Assembly: GCA_965237635.1 (NCBI GenBank) | Contig: CBDEFX010000002.1 | Location: 248,001-312,000 of the forward strand | Reading direction: 5' to 3' | Source of the DNA: CBDEFX01 sp965237635 | GTDB taxonomy: Bacteria > Chloroflexota > Dehalococcoidia > Lucifugimonadales > CAUZJF01 | Length of the DNA: 64,000 bases | In this document: one piece after another, positions 44,391-53,826 of the stretch | Position numbering within the stretch: position 1 is the first letter of the stretch | How the letters are laid out: every line of letters begins with the position of its first letter | Made by a program: the position numbers and the translations under genes | Notes under the pieces: model-generated | Databases searched by the model: none | The model's input: the letters and a program-made list of their open reading frames with translations, nothing else | Told to the model about the DNA's origin: nothing

Positions 44391-44561
44391 GTTCCTTCGA
44401 TAAATCACAGGTCGGCAGACCTAGACATTGCAAATGAAGTGGCCCGAAGCCAGTGGCTGGATTAGGAGTCGCTTCGGTGCTAGACTGTCGGCCGAATAGA
44501 AAATCCGGCCGCTGAATATGCGATCAGATACCAACGTGCGAATCGACCCGAGGAGTTAGTC

Positions 44562-45359
44562 TTGGCAGTCGAGATGATCGTCTGTGTGAAGCAGGTCCTT
44601 GACCCGGAGATTCCCGCCTCCGCGTTCCAGATCGACTCGGAGGTCAAGCGGGCCGTCGCCAGCCCGGGTGTTCCGCCGGTTGTCAATGGTTTCGACGAAA
44701 ACGCCGTCGAGGCTGCGTTGCGCATCAAAGATTCCGTTGGAGGAAACATCACAGTCCTGTCGCTCGGAGACGACTTTGCTATGGACGTTATGAAGAAGCC
44801 GCTCTCTATGGGGGCGGACGAGATGGTGTTGGTACAGGACCAGGCGGTTGCGGGCCTGGACTCCTACGCCACCGCCTATGCGCTCTCAGAGGCGATCAGG
44901 CGAATAGGGCGGTTCGATCTGGTCCTTTGCGGTCGCCAGGCCTCGGATTGGGACAACGCTCAGGTCCCAGTGGGCATAGCGGAGTTCCTGGGCCTGCCGT
45001 CCGTCACAGTTGCCCAAAAGGTGGAGGTCATCGGCAACGGAGTAGTCGTCCATCGTGCTCTGCCGGACGGCTACGAAGTCGTTGAGACTGAGCTGCCGGC
45101 GCTGGTTACCGTAAGCAACGAGCTGGGCGAGCCGAGGTATGCGACGCTGCGGGGCATCATGGCTGCGGGTCGGAAGACGCCAACGGTGTGGACCGCTGAC
45201 GAGCTGGGCCTCGAGCCGTCTAAGCTCGAGCCCAAGGTCCGCGTCACCGATCTCTCTGTGCCGACCAGCGACAAGAGATGCGAGTTTATCGAAGGGGAGA
45301 CCGAGGCCGATGCGGGCCGCCAGCTCGCGCTGAGGCTCCGCGAAGACAAGCTGATATAG
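44562..45359 (+). CDS. etfB: Electron transfer flavoprotein, beta subunit
   Basis: 265 aa from TTG 44562, chosen because CGAGGAG lies upstream and the product starts MAVEMIVCVKQVLDPE like the family. It binds AMP and, with EtfA, shuttles electrons from acyl-CoA and other dehydrogenases to the quinone pool. Conserved segments: NGFDENAVEAALRIKD, SMGADEMVLVQD, LVLCGRQASDWDNAQVP, GLPSVTVAQKVEV and EPRYATLRGIMAAGRK. The expected partner etfA follows after 317 bp rather than directly, because a repeat-rich spacer separates them. Confidence 0.94.
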   Translation: MAVEMIVCVKQVLDPEIPASAFQIDSEVKRAVASPGVPPVVNGFDENAVEAALRIKDSVGGNITVLSLGDDFAMDVMKKPLSMGADEMVLVQDQAVAGLDSYATAYALSEAIRRIGRFDLVLCGRQASDWDNAQVPVGIAEFLGLPSVTVAQKVEVIGNGVVVHRALPDGYEVVETELPALVTVSNELGEPRYATLRGIMAAGRKTPTVWTADELGLEPSKLEPKVRVTDLSVPTSDKRCEFIEGETEADAGRQLALRLREDKLI

Positions 45360-45676
45360 ATGACTAGCCCGACGCCGTTTTTATCTCAGGGCAGGAACTG
45401 TTTCGACAATGGCACTATATCGCTGGCATTAGAACAATATCGATGAGTCGAGTCAGTCACCCTCATGAGCATGTTTTCCGAGCCTTGATGTCGCATCTAG
45501 GCGAGGAATCTGGGGCGGGGGGCCTCAATGGACGGCGATTCCTACGAATCGTCCCCCGCCACCCCAGGCCCTTCACGGAGTTCATCCTGAGCCAGCCGAA
45601 GGGTTCAGGGAGACAAACGTCGTGCTTTCCAAGTATCGGGGTCTGGCCGCATTGCGGCTAATGGTGAGGCAAGCGT
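45360..45676. other. Repeat-rich spacer between etfB and etfA
   Basis: No gene is supported here. The spacer carries an imperfect hairpin: GGAATCTGGGGCGGGGGG near 45505-45522 faces CGTCCCCCGCCACCCCAGG near 45551-45570. TTCATCCTGAGCCAGCCGAAGG (45588-45609) looks like a dispersed palindromic repeat. An ORF at 45443-45661 overlaps these repeats and lacks coding character. Confidence 0.5.
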
Positions 45677-46657
45677 ATGGCTGAGATACTCGTACTGGGT
45701 GAACTCAACCACGGCCAACTGGCGCCGGCTACTGGCGAATTGCTGACGGCTGCGCAGAGCCTAGGCGGAGAAACCTCGGTGGCGCTACTCGGGAGCGAGC
45801 TGAACGGGGTTTCTGGCCAGGCCATAGCTCTTGGCGTCGACAAGGTCTACCTGGTCGAACACTCGCTGCTGGCCGAGCCGTCTGTCGACGCACGAGTGAC
45901 CGCGTTAGAGCAAGTCTGCAAACAGAAGGCCCCCTCAGTTGTGCTTGTCGACAGGACCCTCGTCGGGCGCGACATTGGGCCCCGTCTCGCCTTTAGGTTG
46001 GGCGTAGGAATGGCCCAGGACTGCATTGAGGTCAAGCTAGATCTGGCAACGAACAGGGTCGTGGCGACGCGCCCGGTGTACGGCGGAAACGCCCTCGCGA
46101 CAGTGACTTTCACCGACGTCGACCCGCAGGTGGTCGTGGTCCGAGATGGAGCGTACGGTCGACCCGAACCCGACGCTTCCAGGACGGGAGAAGTAGTCAA
46201 GATCGATGTGGATCTCGACCCGTCGGTGATCAGGGTCAAGCACGTCGAGACCGTCCGCGGCGAGAGTGAGGGCGTCAGCCTGGAGGACGCGAGCGTGGTG
46301 GTGAGTGGAGGGCGGGGACTCGGGGGTCCTGAGCCTTTCGAGACTCTTGAGGAGCTGGCCGGCCTATTGGGCGGCGCCGTGGGCGCCTCCAGGGCCGCTA
46401 CCGACGCCGGCTGGGTCGATCACAGCTACCAGATCGGGCTGACGGGCAAGACGGTAACGCCGGAGTTGTACATCACGGTCGGGGTCTCGGGAGCGAGCCA
46501 GCATATGGCGGGATGCTCGGGCGCCAAACACATCGTTGCAGTAAACCGTGACGGGGACGCCAGCATCTTCAAGGAGGCGACCTACGGGGTGGTTGGCGAC
46601 TGGAGGAACGTTCTGCCGGCGCTGGTCGAGACGGTACGGGAGCTTGTGAAATCGTAG
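45677..46657 (+). CDS. etfA: Electron transfer flavoprotein, alpha subunit
   Basis: 326 aa from ATG 45677 (GTGAGGCAAGCGT upstream). The N-terminal domain is ETF-like. The C-terminal FAD domain (about 200-320) has VVSGGRGLGGPEPFETLEEL, GGAVGASRAATDAGWVDHSYQIG, LTGKTVTPELYITVGVSG, ASQHMAGCSGAKHIVAVN and the usual late motif EATYGVVGDWRNVLPAL. It forms a heterodimer with EtfB. Confidence 0.95.
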   Translation: MAEILVLGELNHGQLAPATGELLTAAQSLGGETSVALLGSELNGVSGQAIALGVDKVYLVEHSLLAEPSVDARVTALEQVCKQKAPSVVLVDRTLVGRDIGPRLAFRLGVGMAQDCIEVKLDLATNRVVATRPVYGGNALATVTFTDVDPQVVVVRDGAYGRPEPDASRTGEVVKIDVDLDPSVIRVKHVETVRGESEGVSLEDASVVVSGGRGLGGPEPFETLEELAGLLGGAVGASRAATDAGWVDHSYQIGLTGKTVTPELYITVGVSGASQHMAGCSGAKHIVAVNRDGDASIFKEATYGVVGDWRNVLPALVETVRELVKS

Positions 46658-46673
46658 TTGCCAGGCCGGTTTC

Positions 46674-48722
46674 TCAGGCGGTCGCTTGAGCTTCCTCTTT
46701 TGCGTCGACAATCCGCTGTACCAGGTGCGCAGGCACCTCTTCGTAGCGATTGAACTCTATGGAATACTCGCCCCGGCCCTGGGTCTGAGAGCGTAGCTCG
46801 GTGGCGTAGCGCAGCATCTCAGCCTGAGGCACCTCGGCCTCGATCACGGTTCGCCCATCACCCTCAGGCGTCATGCCGAGAATTCGGCCTCGCCTACCGT
46901 TGATGTCGCCGGCAACGTCGCCCGTGTCCGAATCGGGCACCATGATGGTTGCCGTCAGTATTGGCTCCAGCAGCACTGGGCTGGCCTCTTTGATCCCTTT
47001 CGAAAGCGCGTGCCCTCCGGCGATCTCGAAGGAGATCCCTGAGGAGTCGACCGGGTGGAAGCTCCCATCTACGAGACTCGCTCTCACATCGATGACCGGG
47101 AACCCGGCCACAACGCCGTCGGCCATCGCCTTCTGCGCTCCCTTCTCCACGGCAGGGATGTACTCCCTTGGCACTGAGCCCCCAACGATCCGCTGCGCAA
47201 ATTCGAAACCCTTACCTCGCGGCAACGGCTCGACCTCTAGCCACACGTCTGCGAACTGGCCGTGTCCGCCTGTCTGCTTCTTGTGCCTGTACTGGACCTT
47301 CGATGCGCCGACTATGGTCTCCATGTAAGGCACCTTGGGTGTCGCCAGAAGAATGTCTACGCCGAATTTCCGCTTGATCCTCTCGACGGTAACACCTACA
47401 TGGGCATCTCCCAGGCCGCCGAGTAGCATCTCGAGCGTATTGGGCTCCCGGGTAATGCTGAGGCTGGGGTCTTCCTCGGTTATTCGTGCCAGCGCGCTCG
47501 TTATCTTGTCCAGGTCTGCCTTCGACTTGGGAAATACCGCCATCTGGTAGACCGGTGCAGGAAACTCAAGCCCAGGCAAAATCAGGGGGTTGTCCTTGCG
47601 AGACAGGGTATTTCCGGTACCCACGCTGGAGAGCTTGGCCACGGCCCCGATATCGCCGGGAGCCAACTCGGCGACGGGTTCTTGAGTCTTACCTCGCACC
47701 ACAAAGACCTGACCTACACGCTCTGATTCTCGTTTGTCTGCATTCCACAACTGAGAGTCTCCCGCGAATTTGCCACTGTAGACCCTGAAGTACGAAAGCT
47801 TGCCTACAAAGGGGTCCGCCGAGGTCTTGAAGACAAGAGCGGCCAGAGGCCCGGAGTCGTCGCATGGGAGGGAGACTTCCGACTCATTGGATGGGCCGGT
47901 CGCAGAAGCCGGGCCGCGCTCAGCGGGTGAGGGCATCAAGTTCACGAGGCCGTCCATCAACTCCGAGGCACCGATGCCCGATGCGGCGGCCCCGGTCATC
48001 ACCGGGACGATGGTGCCCGAGGCCACGCCCTTCTTGAGGACATCGGTCAACTCGTCCTGTGAAATCTGCTCGCCCTCGAGGTACTTCGTCGCCAACTCGT
48101 CGTCTGTTTCCGCTATGGCTTCCGTCAGACGTTCTCGCGCGGCCTCAACCTCGTCGCTCAGCTCGTCCGGAACGTCTGCACTCTGGTCCAGAAGGTCGAC
48201 GACTCCCGAAAAGCTTGCCTCCTTCCCGACAGGGACTTGCACTGCAACGCACCGCCTGCCGAAACGTTCCGTTATCGAGTCCAGCGCGCGCTGGAAGTCG
48301 GCGTTTTCGCGGTCCAGTTTGCTGACAAATACGATGCGGGGCAGCTTAGCCTCTTCGGCCATCTGCCACATCTGCAACGTTCCCACCTCAACCCCTGATG
48401 GCGCCGCGACGACGACTACGGCGCCGTCGGCCACCCTGAGCCCCGATATGGCCTCCCCTCGGTAGTCGGCGTATCCGGGTGTATCGAGAACGTTGATCTT
48501 GTGCCCCTTCCACGGGCATGGAAGGACGGATGTCTGGATACTCGTGCCGCGTCGCTGCTCCTCGGGTTCGTAGTCGGAAGTCGTCGTGCCGTCGTCAGTG
48601 CTTCCCAATCGCGAGGTCACTTCCGAGGCATGGAGCATAGCTTCGGAAATCATCGTCTTTCCGGCACCACCGTGTGAAAGCAGCACGATATTGCGCAAGT
48701 GCTCGGAGTCGAAGCTAGGCAT
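46674..48722 (-). CDS. EF-G-like translation GTPase paralogue
   Basis: 682 aa, five-domain EF-G layout. G1 is SHGGAGKT (about 15-22), with the switch-I Thr in EEQRRGTSIQTS, G3 in NVLDTPGYAD and G4 in FVSKLDREN, where the usual Asn of NKxD is Ser. Domains II-V follow. EF-G-like paralogues of this kind (often called FusA2) are known in many phyla. Their role is less clear than that of true EF-G, and no rpsL, rpsG or tufA lies nearby. The start ATG 48720-48722 has GGGAGGTGGCGG upstream. It is convergent with etfA. Confidence 0.88.
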   Translation of the reverse strand: MPSFDSEHLRNIVLLSHGGAGKTMISEAMLHASEVTSRLGSTDDGTTTSDYEPEEQRRGTSIQTSVLPCPWKGHKINVLDTPGYADYRGEAISGLRVADGAVVVVAAPSGVEVGTLQMWQMAEEAKLPRIVFVSKLDRENADFQRALDSITERFGRRCVAVQVPVGKEASFSGVVDLLDQSADVPDELSDEVEAARERLTEAIAETDDELATKYLEGEQISQDELTDVLKKGVASGTIVPVMTGAAASGIGASELMDGLVNLMPSPAERGPASATGPSNESEVSLPCDDSGPLAALVFKTSADPFVGKLSYFRVYSGKFAGDSQLWNADKRESERVGQVFVVRGKTQEPVAELAPGDIGAVAKLSSVGTGNTLSRKDNPLILPGLEFPAPVYQMAVFPKSKADLDKITSALARITEEDPSLSITREPNTLEMLLGGLGDAHVGVTVERIKRKFGVDILLATPKVPYMETIVGASKVQYRHKKQTGGHGQFADVWLEVEPLPRGKGFEFAQRIVGGSVPREYIPAVEKGAQKAMADGVVAGFPVIDVRASLVDGSFHPVDSSGISFEIAGGHALSKGIKEASPVLLEPILTATIMVPDSDTGDVAGDINGRRGRILGMTPEGDGRTVIEAEVPQAEMLRYATELRSQTQGRGEYSIEFNRYEEVPAHLVQRIVDAKEEAQATA

Positions 48723-48840
48723 CCGCCACCTCCCTAACTGGGGTGTGCCAAGCGTCCATTGTAGTCAAAGCCTCGCTCTCATGCAATCACTACAACGGAC
48801 GAGCGCGACGCTGTGCTGAGGAGGTTGTCGGCACTCAATC

Positions 48841-50046
48841 CTAGCCGTGCACGAGCGCCCGCCAGAGCACTCGGAGGCCGGGCTGCTTGCCGTAGCTCAG
48901 CAGGAAGGCGCGGAAGACCCGTCCCACGAGCATTAGACTCCCGGCGACGGTGAGGGCCAAGATGACGAGACTAACGGCCACCTCCCAGGGCTCGATGGCC
49001 CCCGGACCGAGCCGCTGAAGCACAACGATCGGAGCCGTGAACGGCAAGAATGTGAGGAGCTTAGTCACGCCCGCGGTGGGATTTTCCACGATGTAGACCC
49101 ATGCATAGATCGGTATGATCAGCGGCAAGGCCACGATAATTGAAAGCTGCTGAGACTCTTGCCTGGTTGGGGCAACTGCGCCGAGCCCCGCGTTTAGCGT
49201 CGCGAACAGGAGGTATCCGAGAACAAAAAACGCGACGGCCAGCAGGGTCGGGGCAATACCGGGCAGCGTGAAATCTTTATCGGTGAGTACCGAAGGTAGC
49301 ACCTCCAACAGGACGCGGGCGGAAATCACCCAGATCAGGATCTGAGTCAGGCCCGCGGCCCCAAGGCCGAGGACTTTGCCTATCATGAACTGGCTCGGTG
49401 TGACGGAGGAGAGCAACACCTCCATTATCCGGCTCTCTTTCTCCTCCCCCACCCCCTGGAGCAGGAAGCCACCCGTAATCGCCAGCGAGAGCATGAGCAG
49501 GAAGGCCAGGCCGAGGAAGAACGCGATGCGCGCACCGTCCAAGTCACGGCGGTTACCCTCGGAGTCCACGGCGATGTTCGCCAGCACCAGTGGGTCCTTC
49601 AGCCGTTCTATCACGTCCGACTCCGGTACCGATTCTGACAGGTTGTCCAGCAGGAACGCACTCAATCCCGGGTCGTCATCGCCGCCTAGGTCGATTCCTG
49701 AGCCAACCTTGAACCGCTGCACGACGCCGGTCTTCAAGTAGTAGTCGGCTATCACGTAAAGGCGCTTGATGTTTTCCCCGAGCATCGCCGCCATCCCTTC
49801 GTCTGGCGTTGTAAACGGCACGAACTCGAGACCAGGCTGAGCAAGGTGACTCGTGAAGAGTCCGGTACCGTCCACATACCCGACCTTGGCCGTTTTTTGC
49901 TCGCCATCGCCGAGGTTCTCGATCGCCCAGGCCACGCCCAGCGCGAGCACCGCAACGATGGGAAGTGCTGCTGTGATAACCAGGAAAATCCGCCTGGCGT
50001 AGGTGTTCTTGAACTCGTGGGTTGCGACGGTCAGTATGAGCCTCAT
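48841..50046 (-). CDS. ABC-2 type permease, NatB-like
   Basis: 401 aa. One N-terminal membrane helix (about 22-42) is followed by a large extracytoplasmic segment (about 45-175) and a cluster of about six C-terminal helices. This is the ABC-2/NatB plan of Na+ or drug exporters. The start ATG overlaps the ATPase stop by ATGA (50043-50046), so the two are coupled. The transported ion or compound cannot be told from sequence. Confidence 0.88.
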   Translation of the reverse strand: MRLILTVATHEFKNTYARRIFLVITAALPIVAVLALGVAWAIENLGDGEQKTAKVGYVDGTGLFTSHLAQPGLEFVPFTTPDEGMAAMLGENIKRLYVIADYYLKTGVVQRFKVGSGIDLGGDDDPGLSAFLLDNLSESVPESDVIERLKDPLVLANIAVDSEGNRRDLDGARIAFFLGLAFLLMLSLAITGGFLLQGVGEEKESRIMEVLLSSVTPSQFMIGKVLGLGAAGLTQILIWVISARVLLEVLPSVLTDKDFTLPGIAPTLLAVAFFVLGYLLFATLNAGLGAVAPTRQESQQLSIIVALPLIIPIYAWVYIVENPTAGVTKLLTFLPFTAPIVVLQRLGPGAIEPWEVAVSLVILALTVAGSLMLVGRVFRAFLLSYGKQPGLRVLWRALVHG

Positions 50047-50939
50047 TCTCCCGTCCTTCCTACCACTCTGATGAATATCTCCTCGAGGGGCAACCGCGCC
50101 ACCTCGAAGCGTCGGACTTCGATCTGATGGTCCGCCAGTGCGCGGAACACGTCTTTGACGGAGGCCCCATCTGACATTACAAGCTCCTGGTAGGTCCCGT
50201 GGTCGTTGACCTTCTGGACGCCGGGCAATTCTCCGGGAAGTCCGGTGGCCTCGACAAGAATAGAGCCTTCACCGAAGCCGCTACGCACCTCCTCCAGCGA
50301 GCCGTAGAGCACCGCTTCGCCATGGTTGATCATAAGCACCGTATCGCAGAACTCCTCGACCTGGTCCATCTGATGGGTACTCAGGACTATAGCCACTCCA
50401 TCGCGGCGCAGCTCACCCAGCACCTCTTTGACGAGACGCAAGTTGACCGGGTCCAGGCCTGAAAAGGGCTCGTCTAGGACCAGCAGTCTGGGCTGGTGGA
50501 GGATGGTCACCGCCAACTGAATAAGCTGGGCCATGCCCTTACTCAGCTCCTTTACCTTCTTGTCGCTATGTTCAGACATGCCCAGGCGCTCCAGGACCTC
50601 CCCTGCGCGACGCCGCGCTTCGGCGCGCTGCATACCCTTCAGGGCGCCCAGGTACTCCAAAGTTTGCCGGACGCTAAGGTTCCGATACAGGCCTCGCTCC
50701 TCGGGCAGGTAACCGAGCCGCGCCCGGTGCCCATTGGCAAACGGCTGGCCGAATAGAAGGACCTGGCCCTGGTCCGGTTCGAGGATGTTCAGCAACATCC
50801 GGATGGTGGTTGTCTTGCCCGCGCCGTTGGGCCCCACCATCCCAAGCACCTGTCCCGATTCAACGCCAAAGCTCACGTCCTGAACGGCGACGTGTTGGTC
50901 GTACGTCTTCCAAATGCTCTGGGCCTCCGCGATCGCCAC
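50043..50939 (-). CDS. ABC transporter ATP-binding protein, NatA-like
   Basis: 298 aa, possibly starting GTG 50939 (GGAAGGAGGTTACACC upstream on the minus strand). Walker A is MVGPNGAGKTTTIRML, the Q-loop lies near LFGQPF, the signature is ELSKGMAQLIQLAVTIL, Walker B LLVLDEPFSGLDPVN and the switch His STHQMDQ. The signature SKGMAQ instead of SGGQ is usual for the DrrA/NatA branch. It powers the NatB-like permease. Its promoter region resembles that of the MacB-type operon. Confidence 0.9.
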   Translation of the reverse strand: MAIAEAQSIWKTYDQHVAVQDVSFGVESGQVLGMVGPNGAGKTTTIRMLLNILEPDQGQVLLFGQPFANGHRARLGYLPEERGLYRNLSVRQTLEYLGALKGMQRAEARRRAGEVLERLGMSEHSDKKVKELSKGMAQLIQLAVTILHQPRLLVLDEPFSGLDPVNLRLVKEVLGELRRDGVAIVLSTHQMDQVEEFCDTVLMINHGEAVLYGSLEEVRSGFGEGSILVEATGLPGELPGVQKVNDHGTYQELVMSDGASVKDVFRALADHQIEVRRFEVARLPLEEIFIRVVGRTGE

Positions 50940-51025
50940 GTGGTGTAACCTCCTTCCGGGCCGGCAGTAAGTTTCCCGTACACGCTCGGCAATGAGGCAG
51001 CCGCGCCCGGCTTCACATATTTAAC

Positions 51026-51055
51026 ACGATAGGCTGCGAATCCGTTGCGCGTCAA
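51026..51055 (-). promoter_or_regulatory. Promoter of the NatAB-type operon
   Basis: On the minus strand TTGACG (51050-51055), 18-bp spacer, TATCGT (51026-51031). It shares most bases of a roughly 120-bp region with the promoter at 34289-34317, including CCCGAT-N2-ACGGTCA upstream of the -35 box. The 379-bp gap 50940-51318 also holds TTGATT-N17-TAGGTA (51220-51248), a likely promoter for the rightward gene at 51319. Confidence 0.6.
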
Positions 51056-51318
51056 CGGCCAGACTACTGACCGTCTATCGGGAAAGAGAACGACTGGCGT
51101 CCCGTACCGTCAGCCGATGCACTGATCGCCCATCAGTATGAGCAGCCGGCATCAAGCCTGCTACCAAAACCGATTGATCGGCCGGCGCGCTGTCGCATGC
51201 TACTCCTTTCTCGCCGCACTTGATTGAAATGCGTTGGCTTTGTAGGTAAAGTAGGGTTGGATGTTGAGCGCCTGGGCGCCATTCGGTCCGGCATCACTGC
51301 GAACCCACGGAGTAGGAT

Positions 51319-51606
51319 ATGAAGGTATTCTGGCGAAAGGTAAGAAGAGGACAGCGACTCGTGCTCACCGCCGATGATGGGGGCCACGAAGAAGAGGTGG
51401 GCGGCGTCCGCGAGACCAAGCGGGGGTTCGACGCATTCGCAAAGACCTTCGGCTACGACCCAGGCCGGGCCCAGAAGGGCATGGAGACGATGGACGAAGC
51501 CAAGGCGTTCGTCGAGTCGTTCAGGCCATGGGAGCTTTTCCCCGACGGGCAGGGGCTGGCTGTCGATCCCGAAGTAAGACCTCCGTCTGACGTGCCGGCT
51601 TCGTGA
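51319..51606 (+). CDS. Small hypothetical protein
   Basis: 95 aa, hydrophilic, no membrane segment. It starts MKVFWRKVRRGQRLVLTADD and is rich in charged residues with one helical stretch (TMDEAKAFVESFRPWELF). TTGATT-N17-TAGGTA lies about 75 bp upstream. Family not recognised; it looks like a real coding sequence by codon use. Confidence 0.55.
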   Translation: MKVFWRKVRRGQRLVLTADDGGHEEEVGGVRETKRGFDAFAKTFGYDPGRAQKGMETMDEAKAFVESFRPWELFPDGQGLAVDPEVRPPSDVPAS

Positions 51607-51630
51607 ACGCAGGTCACCCTCACCTCATCC

Positions 51631-51851
51631 CTCTGCCTGAGGGCGCTTTGCAGTTAAAGTCGTATGCGGAGTCTTACTCGTGCCTGTCGAAACACCGTCC
51701 TGGCCTTTCCAAACTGGACGTAGGGGTGGGTTTCAAACCCGCCCTCCCTCCTCCTCTTGATGGGAGAGGAAAAAGGTGAGGGTGTCCCCGTCCTTTTTGT
51801 GCAAAGCCCTCAGGGAGAGGAGGTAATCCCTTCCCCCTCGATGGGGGAAGG
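51631..51851. repeat. Nested inverted repeat upstream of npdG
   Basis: CTCTGCCTGAGGGCGCTTTGC (51631-51651) pairs with GCAAAGCCCTCAGGGAGAG (51801-51819). A second perfect hairpin CCTTCCCCC-TCGAT-GGGGGAAGG lies at 51829-51851, ending 11 bp before the npdG start. It resembles a palindromic dispersed repeat. The GGGATGGG at its edge serves as the npdG ribosome site. Confidence 0.65.
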
Positions 51852-51862
51852 TTTGGGATGGG

Positions 51863-52528
51863 GTGAATGAGAAAGATTCGGTCGTGATCGGGTTTATCGG
51901 GGGGACCGGCCCCGAGGGCAGAGGACTGGCTCTTCGCTTCGCCCTGGCAGGGGAGCAGGTCTTGCTAGGGTCCAGGAACGAGGCCCGGGCTCGGGACGCC
52001 GTCGACAGTATTTTGGCCCTCGCACCCAGAGCGTCGGTATCTGCTGCTCTCAATCTCGAGACCGCCCGACAGGCCGACATCGTATTCGTGACTGTGCCGT
52101 ACGCCGGGCATCGACAGACCCTGGAGTCCGTGCGGGACCAGCTGGCCGGCAAGATAGTCGTCGACGTCGTGGCGCCGGTAGCCGTCGCCAACGGTGTAGC
52201 GGAGCCAATAGACGTCCCGGAGGGCTCGGCCGCGCTAGAAGCTCAGACGGTCCTGCCTAACTCCGCCGTCGTCGGCGCGTTTCAGACTATAAGCGCCAAG
52301 GACCTGCTTGTCCCTGACAAGCCGATCGATTCGGACGTGGTGGTCTGCGCTGATGACCCCAAAGCCAGAGAGACGGTTATGAGCCTCGCCGAGCAGGTAG
52401 CCGGAGTCCGGGCGGTCAACGGGGGCGGCCTCCACAATGCCGGCCATTTGGAGAGGCTGACCGCACTCCTCATGAACATCAACCGGCTTTACAAGGCGCA
52501 CACCGCGATCAAGATAGTAGGGATTTAG
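51863..52528 (+). CDS. npdG: NADPH:F420 oxidoreductase-like protein
   Basis: Moves hydride between NADP and the deazaflavin F420. 221 aa from GTG 51863 (GGGATGGG upstream). The N-terminal Rossmann fold has GFIGGTGPEGRGLALRFA, then VLLGSRNEARARDAV (the SRN/R segment binds the NADP phosphate). TVPYAGHRQTLESVRDQL and the F420-site-like NGGGLHNAGHLERLTALLMNI near the C-terminus follow. It implies that the organism makes or uses F420. The spacing to the metallopeptidase is only 7 bp. Confidence 0.85.
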   Translation: MNEKDSVVIGFIGGTGPEGRGLALRFALAGEQVLLGSRNEARARDAVDSILALAPRASVSAALNLETARQADIVFVTVPYAGHRQTLESVRDQLAGKIVVDVVAPVAVANGVAEPIDVPEGSAALEAQTVLPNSAVVGAFQTISAKDLLVPDKPIDSDVVVCADDPKARETVMSLAEQVAGVRAVNGGGLHNAGHLERLTALLMNINRLYKAHTAIKIVGI

Positions 52529-52535
52529 GCACGAC

Positions 52536-53774
52536 ATGGCGATCGTGAATGTGCTGGCCAGCGCCGCCATCGCCATGGTCGTCATGGGCTCTCCCGAGCT
52601 GTCCGCCGGCCGCCAACCCACCGCTCCATCTCAGGACCCGATCCGCGTCGTGTCGAATTCCCACGAGGTTCATTTCCCCGAGGACGTCACGTTCAGGCTG
52701 GAAGCCGAGTCCGACTCCGCTATCACTCAGGTGACACTCAACTACAACTTTGCCGGCCGAAAGGTCCTGGCGTACGGATACCCTCGATTTACCCCAGACG
52801 AGAGCGTGTCGGCGGACTTCAAGCTGAGGACCAGCGGGACCAGCTACGTTCCGGTCGGCGTCACCATCGAGTACTACTACGAGATTGCCGACGCCTCGGG
52901 CCACACGTTGGTCACCCAGACGTTCTCGGTGGACTATCGGGACCCTAGATATGACTGGCGAGAGCTACGTCAAGGCGACCTACTGGTCTTGTGGCACGAC
53001 CTTCCGGAAGAGAGGGTCCGGGAGGTAGCGTCCGAGGTAGAGCGACGGCTCGAACCGGTGAAAGGGGTGCTTGGTCTGGACCAGATACCCGTCAAGACGG
53101 GCGTGATCCTCAGTAGCCGGCCTGAGGCCGACCGCAGCTTCCCACGTGTCAGTGGGGCGGCCACCAGGCGGCACCTGTACGGAGGATTTGCCTACGGAGA
53201 TTTCGACCTCTTCGTGCTCGCGGGTTTGAACGTCGACGGCATGGTCCATGAGATGACGCACCTCCTGATGGATGAGGCGGTCGATTCACCTCTGGCTACA
53301 GTCCCTGCCTGGCTGAACGAGGGGCTGGCGATGTATTTCGAGACCCGATCGGGGCAGAGGCTGGCGACGGTAGAGCAAGCCGCACGAAACTCCACCCTGT
53401 TGAATCTGGGTAGCATGAACGCCGTCCCGGGCAGGCCACGAGACGTCAGGCTGTTCTACGCTCAGGCCTGGAGCGTGGTCGACTACATGGTCGATACCTA
53501 CGGCACGGAGCGAATTACCTCGCTGCTTGAGGTGCTGAACTCCGGCAACCGGATTGACGCGGCAGTACAGGATGTTTATGGAGTTAGCTTCCAGGAGCTC
53601 GAAGAGCAGTGGGTCGCAAAGATCAGCGGGGAGACACCGCTGGCGCCGCGCCCCGACCCAGGCACAGCCGGTACCAGCTTCCTCATCGGTGGCGCAGTCC
53701 TCATTGCCCTACTTGCATCGGCCGTCGGTTGGCTCACACGCGGGGCCTCAAGGTCGCGACGTTCTGAGACCTGA
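52536..53774 (+). CDS. Membrane-anchored zinc metallopeptidase (MA-like gluzincin)
   Basis: 412 aa. An N-terminal signal peptide (MAIVNVLASAAIAMVVMGSPELSAG) and a beta-rich domain (about 40-135) precede the catalytic domain. The catalytic domain has VHEMTHLLMDEAV (HExxH, about 231-240) and the downstream zinc ligand Glu in AWLNEGLAMYFE (about 260). A C-terminal membrane helix (FLIGGAVLIALLASAVGWL) is followed by an RSRR tail, so the protein is probably anchored outside the membrane. It fits the peptidase_MA-like family. Substrate unknown. Probably co-transcribed with npdG. Confidence 0.82.
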   Translation: MAIVNVLASAAIAMVVMGSPELSAGRQPTAPSQDPIRVVSNSHEVHFPEDVTFRLEAESDSAITQVTLNYNFAGRKVLAYGYPRFTPDESVSADFKLRTSGTSYVPVGVTIEYYYEIADASGHTLVTQTFSVDYRDPRYDWRELRQGDLLVLWHDLPEERVREVASEVERRLEPVKGVLGLDQIPVKTGVILSSRPEADRSFPRVSGAATRRHLYGGFAYGDFDLFVLAGLNVDGMVHEMTHLLMDEAVDSPLATVPAWLNEGLAMYFETRSGQRLATVEQAARNSTLLNLGSMNAVPGRPRDVRLFYAQAWSVVDYMVDTYGTERITSLLEVLNSGNRIDAAVQDVYGVSFQELEEQWVAKISGETPLAPRPDPGTAGTSFLIGGAVLIALLASAVGWLTRGASRSRRSET

Positions 53775-53826
53775 CGCTCCTAGTAGCTACGCCTTCCACC
53801 GGTAAGAGCTCGAAGGGAAGCAACTA

